This document shows, piece by piece, positions 1 to 6,197 of a DNA stretch of 11,746 nucleotides. Origin of the DNA: Cloacimonetes bacterium UBA6081 (GTDB lineage Bacteria > Cloacimonadota > Cloacimonadia > Cloacimonadales > Cloacimonadaceae); NCBI GenBank assembly GCA_002428685.1, contig DIXL01000115.1, forward strand, positions 1-11,746, in the 5' to 3' direction. Under the pieces are notes generated by a model that saw only the letters and a list, made by a program, of their open reading frames with translations, did not search any database and was not told the origin of the DNA. Both the position numbers and the translations under genes were made by a program. How positions within the stretch are numbered: position 1 is the stretch's first letter; every line of letters begins with the position of its first letter.

Positions 1-269
1 AATGTTACGTCCTTCAACCGCTCAGGTTTTCCCGGAGGGATACAGCAGTTCCCCCCTCTGCGCCTTTTCCGGGTCTTAGTCTTCACCTTGTACCCGGGGG
101 CTCGACAACTTATCCTGCCGAATCGAGTTCGTTATCCTACGGACTGGTCGTTCGCTTCCGGTTGCTCTCCACCCCACCTCACGGTGACGCAGTTACCTTC
201 AGCTACAGAGCTTGACGTGACTCTGAACAGGACTTTCACCTGTCTGATATGCAGCGCACACAGGCGCAC
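1..269 (-). mobile_element. Group II intron, 5' portion (domain I), partial at window edge
   Basis: Read on the minus strand, this stretch begins with a GTGCG-type 5' end and continues with segments I associate with bacterial group II intron domain I. These include the hairpin ACAGG-TGAAAGT-CCTGT, the segment GAGCAACCGGAAGC, an AACTCGA...TCGAGC pairing and a CCGGGT...ACCCGG pairing. It contains no convincing coding frame. The intron would continue past base 1, where domains II-VI and any reverse transcriptase/maturase gene should lie. The exact 5' splice site is ambiguous because GTGCGC occurs twice, at 269 and at 259. The identification rests on remembered motif patterns, not on a covariance-model hit. 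Another structured RNA is possible, but rRNA is unlikely. Confidence 0.62.
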
Positions 270-316
270 GGTTGTCGACCTCCAGATCGGCATTAGTAAT
301 TCCACTCAAGCTTCTT

Positions 317-352
317 TCAGCATCGTCTTCTAATTATGTAATGGCGTTTCAT
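317..352 (-). other. 11-codon ORF with strong ribosome binding site, possible interrupted exon or leader
   Basis: On the minus strand, GAAGGAGGTGG lies just before ATG at 352. The frame reads MKRHYIIRRRC and stops at TGA (317-319). The binding site is nearly a full anti-Shine-Dalgarno match, which is striking for so short a product. It lies about 50 bp upstream of the putative intron 5' end. It could therefore be the start of a gene whose remainder was scrambled around the intron insertion, a short leader peptide, or chance. I recognise no function. Confidence 0.25.
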
Positions 353-413
353 AACCACCTCCTTCAAACAAAGTGTGCTTGGAATGAAAAACCTTTTAAG
401 CATGAAAACAGAC

Positions 414-728
414 TCATTGTGCCAGGATAAACTGCTTGGATACCGAAGCTCTTTGGGTAATAAGCCGGCAGGTGTAAACGCCGTTTGGCATGCTTGTTCC
501 AGAGGAATCTTTGCCGTTCCAGATCACTTTATGCGCTCCGCAGACTTCAAATGTGCTGTGGATGGTTTTTACTATTTGGCCGTCGCAGTGAAAAATCTCT
601 AAAAGGATGCGCCCTGAAGTGGCAGTTTCATACACAATTTCCACCTCTCCGGTGATCAGATTTGTCCAAGCTTTGTATATTACGCATGGTTGTTCCGTCG
701 CCGTTTTATGGTTTGCTTTACCGGTCAT
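414..728 (-). CDS. Small protein consisting mainly of a FlgD-like Ig / sorting-tail domain
   Basis: This 104-residue ORF starts at ATG 728, chosen because AAGGAG lies 7 nt upstream; the frame is open further upstream to 812 but without a good ribosome site. From about residue 35 on it reads like a FlgD-type Ig domain: 'GRILLEIFHCDGQIVKTI', then 'HKVIWNGKDSSGTSMPNGVY', then a short end 'KQFILAQ'. This pattern (strand, D/R-G-Q, ViWNGkD..G...G.Y) normally forms the C-terminal tail of long secreted proteins. Here it stands nearly alone and has no signal peptide. It starts 25 nt after the stop of the damaged secreted-protein gene at 754-962, so the two may have been one transcription unit. It may be a real small protein or the surviving tail of a larger decayed gene. 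Confidence 0.5.
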   Translation of the reverse strand: MTGKANHKTATEQPCVIYKAWTNLITGEVEIVYETATSGRILLEIFHCDGQIVKTIHSTFEVCGAHKVIWNGKDSSGTSMPNGVYTCRLITQRASVSKQFILAQ

Positions 729-753
729 GTTTAAGCTCCTTGGGAAAATCTCT

Positions 754-962
754 TTATTTTGTATAGACAACATAGTATTCTCCATCCACTTCCACAATAG
801 TATAGCCATCACCTATCTCAAGCATCGATCCTCCAAGTCTTTTAGGTCTCCCGAGAAAACGGATAGATTTTTGGCCTCCAAGGTTTTCCAACTGGAGGAA
901 TAGACTGCTATGGGGGTAGCCGGCAGCAGGGCTAAGGCCAAGGTTACGATAAATTTTTTCAT
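754..962 (-). pseudogene. Short secreted protein broken by a 1-base frameshift in a C run
   Basis: ATG at 962 follows AAGGAG with good spacing and opens a signal peptide (MKKFIVTLALALLPATP). That frame then stops at TAG (813-815) after 49 residues. A second frame carries a coherent continuation, 'FLQLENLGGQKSIRFLGR' and later 'LEIGDGYTIVEVDGEYYV', ending at TAA 754-756. The run of five C on the coding strand (G run at 912-916) is the likely lesion. One extra C would join the frames as ...LLPATPHSSLFLQLENL... and give a 69-residue exported protein. I do not recognise the family. The lesion could be a real frameshift, slipped-strand phase variation or a sequencing error in the homopolymer. Confidence 0.55.
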
Positions 963-1308
963 AATGGATCTCCTTCTATATATGTAGTATCAGAAATCCA
1001 AAAGTGTTCACCAGAAAGTCTGTAACTAATTGACCCTTATGAAAATATAGCTGCTACCCCCCCCCCTCCTGTTTTATTGGAAAACCCCAATATTTACAAA
1101 GCCAGCCAGTTAGAATATTCTGTTACCGAATTTAATTGCAGATGCCTTTCATGAGTCTTTCCCCAACTAAAGATATAGCTGAATTAACAAAAAGAGTCGC
1201 GGTGGTAATGACTCTTGAACTAACTTCAAAACCATCTCTTGCCCTTTTTTTATTGACATATAGCCAAGGGTAAATCGACTGGAAAAAAAACATTTAAAAC
1301 AGGTGAAG
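963..1308. other. Divergent intergenic region with a C10 homopolymer
   Basis: This lies between two divergently oriented genes (starts at 962 minus and 1309 plus), so it should hold promoters for both. A run of ten C occupies 1057-1066. A TTGACA hexamer at 1253-1258 points towards the plus-strand operon, but no good -10 element lies at standard distance; TAAATC at 1271 is only 12 nt away. A 43-codon open frame at 1142-1273 lacks a ribosome binding site and does not look coding. No terminator or RNA gene was seen. Confidence 0.5.
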
Positions 1309-1989
1309 ATGGATATTATCAGAACGCAAAACCTGATTAAAGATTACTCTTTGGGCAAGGTTAAAGTCCGTGCCCTCAGCGGGATAGACATGAGGATAGA
1401 AAAGGGTGAATTTGTGGCTATCATGGGCCCCTCGGGTTCTGGCAAAAGCACCTTGATGCACATAATTGGCTGTTTGGATCGTCCCAGCGAAGGGGAATAC
1501 TATCTGGACGAAATGCTTGTTTCCCAAATGCCAAAATCTGCCCTGGCCACAGTCCGTAACCGCAAGATCGGTTTTGTGTTTCAGTCCTTTAATCTGCTTC
1601 CCCACCTCAATATTTTAAAAAATGTGGAATTGCCCCTAATGTATGGTGGCATGGGCAAAGCCAAACGCCTTAAACAAGCAAGAGAGATTTTAGACAGCGT
1701 TGGTCTGGCAGACCGTCTGCGCCATAAACCAACAGAGCTTTCCGGCGGCCAAAGACAAAGGGTTGCCATTGCCCGCGCCATTGTAAATAACCCCTCCATC
1801 CTGCTGGCAGATGAGCCGACCGGTAATCTTGATTCCCAGGCCGGAGGTGATATTTTGGAGATATTTAACCGCCTGCATAGTGAAGGCAATACGGTGATTA
1901 TGGTAACTCACGATGCTCTGGTGGCTGACCGGGCTGACCGGATAATCCGCATTATGGACGGAAGGATTGTAGATGGCAATACACCTTAG
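1309..1989 (+). CDS. ABC transporter ATPase, MacB/LolD type
   Basis: The 226-residue protein has the complete ABC nucleotide-binding set: Walker A GPSGSGKST (40-48), Q-loop FQSFNLLPHL (91-100), signature LSGGQRQR (144-151), Walker B ILLADEPTGNLD (164-175) with catalytic Glu169, and switch His201. The 'GKSTLMHIIGCLDRPSEG' segment and the short length match the LolD/MacB/YknY group, which powers FtsX-type permeases that act mechanically on lipoproteins, peptides or toxins rather than through a classical channel. I chose ATG 1309 over an in-frame GTG at 1303 because AGGTGA at 1301-1306 is placed to serve it. The 3' end overlaps the permease start by 17 nt, so the two almost certainly form one transporter. 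Substrate unknown. No MacA-like membrane-fusion gene lies in the window. Confidence 0.95.
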   Translation: MDIIRTQNLIKDYSLGKVKVRALSGIDMRIEKGEFVAIMGPSGSGKSTLMHIIGCLDRPSEGEYYLDEMLVSQMPKSALATVRNRKIGFVFQSFNLLPHLNILKNVELPLMYGGMGKAKRLKQAREILDSVGLADRLRHKPTELSGGQRQRVAIARAIVNNPSILLADEPTGNLDSQAGGDILEIFNRLHSEGNTVIMVTHDALVADRADRIIRIMDGRIVDGNTP

Positions 1990-3208
1990 CGAATCCATCA
2001 AGCTTGGCTTTAGCGACATCATGATGCGCAAGGTGCGTAGCGTGGTAACCGTGATCGGGATTGTGCTTGGAGTGATGTGCATCATGGTGGTGCTTGCCAT
2101 TGTAAATGGTATGAACCAAAGCACAATGAGCTGGATGAATGAGCGCGGTGGACTGAATAAAATTGAAGTAAGCAAAAACTGGAGCTATGACTGGTCCAAA
2201 GGTGGAGATGCCAGTTTCAGCTTGAAAGAAATCCGCTATCTGCAAGCTCAACTGCCAGAAGCCGAAGCCTTTAATCCCAGCGCAATGGATTGGGAATTAA
2301 CCCTTTCCAAAGGAGAAACCCGCTACACTACTCCAATTTTGGGGGTTATGCCCGATTTTACCAAGGTGGAAGAATGGAATGCCGATAAGGGCAGATTCAT
2401 TTTAGACAGGGACATTGATGAGTATAGCAATGTAATTGTTCTGGGCACGGAAGTGGCAAATACCTTCTTTGGCAACCGCAATCCTCTGGGAGAATTGATC
2501 AGCCTGGAGGGTCAGCAATTGATGGTTGTGGGAGTAATGAAATTCCGCTTTATGAAACCGCAGGGTGGAGAAATGGCTTTTTCGGAGAATTCGTTGGGAT
2601 ACCTGAATCAACGCTGCTTTATCCCGATCTCTACCATGATAAGTAAAATAAAGCCTGATAGCAAAATAAGCTCCATAGACATCCGCTCCACAAGCCCCGA
2701 AGCAGCCGCAGAGCTACGTAAGAAAGTGGAGAACATTGTTTTAAACCTGAAAAGCGGAAAACGTTTGTTTGAAGTAAGCTCTGCCAAAGAACAGATGGAC
2801 ACCATGAAGCAAAACAGCAAAATCTTTGGTGCCATCTTTGTTCTAATCGCCATAATCTCGCTATTGGTAGGCGGCATTGTGATTATGAATATTATGCTGG
2901 CTGCCATCAAAGAACGCACCCGCGAAATTGGAGTCCGTTTGGCCATCGGAGCCAGAGGTTGGGATATATTTCTGCAATTTCTGGTGCAAACTGTCCTGAT
3001 AACTGGCTTAGGCGGAGTGCTTGGCATCTTATTAGGCTACGCCATTTTAAATAGAGTGGGTGTATATCTGCAAATGAATGTAGTAGCTTCTGTGCAAATG
3101 ATTTGGGCAGCACTTTCCGTATCCGTGGGAGTGGGACTGATTTTTGGTATAGTACCGGCCATCAGAGCTGCCAGGCTTGATCCGGTAATAGCTTTGCGGG
3201 AGGAATAA
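1973..3208 (+). CDS. FtsX/MacB-type ABC transporter permease
   Basis: The 411-residue membrane protein has the MacB topology: one N-terminal transmembrane segment (about 22-44), a large periplasmic domain (about 45-280) and three C-terminal segments (about 285-310, 333-358 and 376-396). The segment after the second helix, ERTREIGVRLAIGAR (314-328), is the characteristic FtsX-domain cytoplasmic loop that contacts the ATPase. The end, 'PAIRAARLDPVIALREE', is the usual end of MacB/YknZ permeases. Its start lies inside the ATPase gene behind GAAGGA (about 1961-1966). The pair probably works as a dimeric mechanotransmission exporter in the inner membrane. The substrate cannot be told from sequence, and candidates include lipoproteins, antimicrobial peptides or other envelope cargo. 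The length is normal for the family. Confidence 0.93.
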   Translation: MAIHLSESIKLGFSDIMMRKVRSVVTVIGIVLGVMCIMVVLAIVNGMNQSTMSWMNERGGLNKIEVSKNWSYDWSKGGDASFSLKEIRYLQAQLPEAEAFNPSAMDWELTLSKGETRYTTPILGVMPDFTKVEEWNADKGRFILDRDIDEYSNVIVLGTEVANTFFGNRNPLGELISLEGQQLMVVGVMKFRFMKPQGGEMAFSENSLGYLNQRCFIPISTMISKIKPDSKISSIDIRSTSPEAAAELRKKVENIVLNLKSGKRLFEVSSAKEQMDTMKQNSKIFGAIFVLIAIISLLVGGIVIMNIMLAAIKERTREIGVRLAIGARGWDIFLQFLVQTVLITGLGGVLGILLGYAILNRVGVYLQMNVVASVQMIWAALSVSVGVGLIFGIVPAIRAARLDPVIALREE

Positions 3209-4287
3209 TGGGACAGGTAAAAAGCACTAAAGGCTTTTTACATAAGATACTTATGTGGCCAAACACCTACTTTAGAATTGCAATGATCGATCTGTATAGA
3301 TTATACCTTTATATTACCATTCCCAGACGTCGCAAAATGATAATAGCCGATGCAGGGAAGTTTTTACGCGTTCTATATCTGCGCATAGTATCAGAAGGGG
3401 TCATCAAAGAATCAGCCGGACTAAGCTACATAACCCTGCTTGGCTTTATCCCCTTTGTAACTTTTTTAATGTTGTTAGCTCCGGATTTGCCATTTCTGAA
3501 TCTGGGCGATAAATTTAAGGATATCGTGGCAAAAAACTTTATCCCCGGCTCGGCCAATGCGATCATCAATTTTGTGGACGAGCTTATTTTGCGCAGAGTT
3601 GGCTTTAACATATTCAATTTCACCGTGTTAATCATCACCTCATACTCTCTGTTTAGGTCTATCCGCAATACCTTTGATCGGATTTTGAGCATGCAGATAA
3701 AGGAACCACAGGACATTATTTCTCAGTTTATCAAATTCTTTGGGACAGTTCTATTTGGTCTGTTGATTATGGTGTTGCTGTTTTCCAGTTCTTCCCTGCC
3801 TTTGGTGGGTAAAGTCCTGAAGTTTCCGCTCTTGCGTTGGCTGCTTTTGATAGTTCCTTTTATTTTACAATTTATGGGGCTAACCTTTATGTATATGCTG
3901 TTGCCATCTGTGCGGGTAAGGCGTTCTTCGCTGATCAGAGGTGCGTTTTGGACCACCCTTATCTGGGTTGCAGCCAAAGCGGCTTTTGATTTTTACATAC
4001 TAAATCTTACCAACATGCAGGCTGTTTACGGCGTTATCTCTGCGCTACCCATCTTTTTGATGTGGATATACATAAACTGGGTTATCGTCTTGGGAGGGAT
4101 AGTTTTAATTAGCGTTATCAACTCCTCCGGACGCGAAGAATATGTGCGCCAACTGCCCCAAAAGGCAGTGCGGATAACCATGGAATTGTTCAGCGATCAA
4201 AAGCTGAATGAACGCTTGGAAGGAGTTATGAGCAAAAAAGAATTAAAGAGAATTTTCGATGCTATTGAGGAAGAAGGTGATAAATGA
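3208..4287 (+). CDS. YihY/BrkB-family inner membrane protein
   Basis: The 359-residue protein has about six hydrophobic segments, at roughly 71-91, 133-149, 174-195, 208-232, 245-265 and 279-303. It carries family hallmarks: 'SAGLSYITLLGFIPF' at the first helix and 'VYGVISALPIFLMWIYINW' near the last. YihY/BrkB proteins were once annotated as ribonuclease BN; their transport or envelope role remains poorly defined. The charged C-terminal region (about 307-359, rich in K/E) is predicted cytoplasmic. The start ATG shares one base with the permease stop (TAATG) and has GGGAGGA at 3198-3204, so translation is coupled to the transporter. Its 3' end overlaps purH by 4 nt. Confidence 0.92.
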   Translation: MGQVKSTKGFLHKILMWPNTYFRIAMIDLYRLYLYITIPRRRKMIIADAGKFLRVLYLRIVSEGVIKESAGLSYITLLGFIPFVTFLMLLAPDLPFLNLGDKFKDIVAKNFIPGSANAIINFVDELILRRVGFNIFNFTVLIITSYSLFRSIRNTFDRILSMQIKEPQDIISQFIKFFGTVLFGLLIMVLLFSSSSLPLVGKVLKFPLLRWLLLIVPFILQFMGLTFMYMLLPSVRVRRSSLIRGAFWTTLIWVAAKAAFDFYILNLTNMQAVYGVISALPIFLMWIYINWVIVLGGIVLISVINSSGREEYVRQLPQKAVRITMELFSDQKLNERLEGVMSKKELKRIFDAIEEEGDK

Positions 4288-5825
4288 AAAAATACGCACT
4301 GATCAGCGTTTCTGATAAAACAGGCATAGAGGCCCTGGCAATGGAGCTGGAAAAGCTGGGCTACACAATCCTCTCCACCTCTAATACTGCCACGTATTTA
4401 AAGCAATTTTGCCATAGCCTGGAACAGGTTTCTGACATAACCAGGTTCCCCGAAATTTTGGACGGACGCGTAAAAACGCTGCACCCTTCAATTCATGGCG
4501 GAATTTTGGCCAACCGCAACAATGATGAACACCAGCGAACCTTGGCTGAACATGGGATTGAACCCATAGACGTGGTGGTGGTAAATCTTTATCCCTTTGC
4601 CGCAGTGCGTAATAGCGAAGGCAGCACTCATAGCCGGATTATAGAAAACATCGATATCGGAGGCCCCAGCCTGATCCGTGCTGCTGCCAAAAACTATGCA
4701 CAGGTTACGGTTTTGGTAGATCCCACGGACTATGAACCTACCTTGGAACATCTGAAACAAAGCGGTAAATTACCCGAAGAGTGGAGTAGCTATCTGGCAC
4801 AGAAAGCCTTTGCTTTGGTTAGCGGTTACGATGCAAATATAGCCGACTATTTTATTAAGCGGCAAGCTAATCCAGAGCAGCAGATTCCAGCTTTGATAAA
4901 CCTTTCCTATCCCCTAATCAATCCCTTGCGCTATGGTGAAAATCCGCATCAGAAAGCAGGATTTTATGGCGATAAACACAGCGGTTGGGAAGTTTTGCAT
5001 GGCAAGGAGCTGTCGTTTAACAATCTGCTGGATATAGACTCTGCTTTGCGCGCCATCAGGCTGTTTTCAGAGCCAACCGTAGCCATTATAAAGCATTGCA
5101 ATCCCTGCGGCATTGGCAGCGGAAAAACCCTGGCGGATGCTTATGCTAAAGCACTTGCAACAGATACAGGGGCACCTTTTGGAGGCATTGTTGTGGTAAA
5201 CCGAACCCTGGATTTGGAAACCGCCACACTGATCAATCGCATCTTTACGGAAATAATCATTGCTCCTGACTATGATGAAGACGTGTTGGGGTTTTTGCAC
5301 AAGAAAAAGAACCGACGCCTGATTCGCTATCCCCTGGCAATGCTGCAAAAACCATCAAATCTGCTTGAGATAAAAACTCTGGGCTGGGGCTATCTGGCCC
5401 AGGAATGGGACATGGTAAACGAAAATCAGGATAACTGGAAAGTGGTTACCAAAAAGCAACCGACCCCCCAGGAAATGAAAGCCCTGGAGTATGGCTGGAA
5501 AGCGGCTGCCATCATAAAATCCAATGCAATCGTTTTGGCAAGGGAAGACAGAATTTTGGGCTTTGGCAGCGGACAAACCTCTCGCATCGATTCCACCCAC
5601 CTGGCCGTCTGGAAAGCAGGCAAATATGGCCACAATCTGAAAGGAGCAATTTGCGCTTCAGATGGCTTTTTTCCCTACCGCGATACTATAGACGAAGTCT
5701 TTAAACATGGCATTACAGCCATTATCCAGCCAGGCGGTTCAAATGGCGATGAAGAATGCATAAAAGCCTGCAACCAACTGGGCATAACGATGGTTTTTAC
5801 TGGAACCAGGCATTTTCGGCACTAA
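4284..5825 (+). CDS. purH: Bifunctional AICAR formyltransferase / IMP cyclohydrolase
   Basis: The 513-residue PurH performs the last two steps of de novo purine synthesis: formylation of AICAR by 10-formyl-THF, then cyclisation of FAICAR to IMP. The N-terminal MGS-like cyclohydrolase domain shows SVSDKTG (8-14), RVKTLHPSIHGGILANR (62-78), NLYPF (101-105) and ENIDIGGPSLIRAAAKN (121-137). The formyltransferase part shows RYGENPHQK (216-224), the catalytic Lys270-His271 in IIKHCNPCG, FGSGQTSRIDS (427-437), SDGFFPYRD (459-467) and QPGGS (482-486). Length is normal. The usual STGGT loop is STSNT (31-35) here, and SAFGG is APFGG (297-301); these may be lineage variants. The ATGA overlap with the YihY gene and AAGGTGA at 4274-4280 make it the last gene of the operon. 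No clear rho-independent terminator follows. Confidence 0.97.
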   Translation: MKKYALISVSDKTGIEALAMELEKLGYTILSTSNTATYLKQFCHSLEQVSDITRFPEILDGRVKTLHPSIHGGILANRNNDEHQRTLAEHGIEPIDVVVVNLYPFAAVRNSEGSTHSRIIENIDIGGPSLIRAAAKNYAQVTVLVDPTDYEPTLEHLKQSGKLPEEWSSYLAQKAFALVSGYDANIADYFIKRQANPEQQIPALINLSYPLINPLRYGENPHQKAGFYGDKHSGWEVLHGKELSFNNLLDIDSALRAIRLFSEPTVAIIKHCNPCGIGSGKTLADAYAKALATDTGAPFGGIVVVNRTLDLETATLINRIFTEIIIAPDYDEDVLGFLHKKKNRRLIRYPLAMLQKPSNLLEIKTLGWGYLAQEWDMVNENQDNWKVVTKKQPTPQEMKALEYGWKAAAIIKSNAIVLAREDRILGFGSGQTSRIDSTHLAVWKAGKYGHNLKGAICASDGFFPYRDTIDEVFKHGITAIIQPGGSNGDEECIKACNQLGITMVFTGTRHFRH

Positions 5826-6197
5826 GGGAAAAGTAATAATAGCATCACTTCCGCTGAGATTTTTTTACCTAAGCAGCTACGGTATTACAGGACAAAAATT
5901 GAAGTAAGGCATTTGATCATGCGCAGGATGATATTGATATTAGCTGTTTCGCTATTATGGATCAGCGGATATGGCATAACGACCGAGCTTGGAGACTCTC
6001 CATAGAAACTATGAGAAAATGGAGGTAGGCGTAACGAGTTGTATTTTGAGATTTCTTGAGCTTCTCTCGCCGGGGGCCATGCAATTGTTCTACTCTTTTT
6101 TAGCTTCTTTGCATCCAGCTTATCACTCTGGACTAAGCTCCAGGTTCTACTGATAAATGCAATAACTAACTCGTTATCGGAGGGTCGAATTCTAACT
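5826..6197. other. Intergenic region between convergent genes
   Basis: This lies between the purH stop and the stop of the minus-strand GLUG protein. It contains the signal-peptide stub at 5919-6005 and otherwise no convincing gene. A 44-codon open frame from ATG at 6021 lacks a recognisable domain. The sequence TAACGAGTT near 6030 recurs inverted near 6172. I see no clear T-tailed hairpin terminator for either gene. Confidence 0.5.
5919..6005 (+). pseudogene. Signal-peptide stub of a secreted protein (28 residues)
   Basis: ATG 5919 has TAAGG about 9 nt upstream and reads MRRMILILAVSLLWISGYG followed by a few residues, then TAG. It has the layout of a lipoprotein or secretory signal peptide: two arginines, a hydrophobic core, then small residues. 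No mature protein follows, and I found no continuing homologous frame in the next 200 bases. It is probably the 5' remnant of a deleted secreted-protein gene, although a tiny exported peptide cannot be excluded. Confidence 0.35.

Noticed and set aside
351..366. ACCACCTCCTT resembling the 3' end of 16S rRNA
   Set aside because: The upstream sequence bears no resemblance to the 16S 3' domain. It is simply the complement of a strong Shine-Dalgarno on the minus strand.
1253..1276. TTGACA with TAAATC as a promoter for the transporter operon
   Set aside because: The spacing is only 12 nt, too short for a sigma70 promoter, and no better -10 hexamer lies at 16-18 nt.
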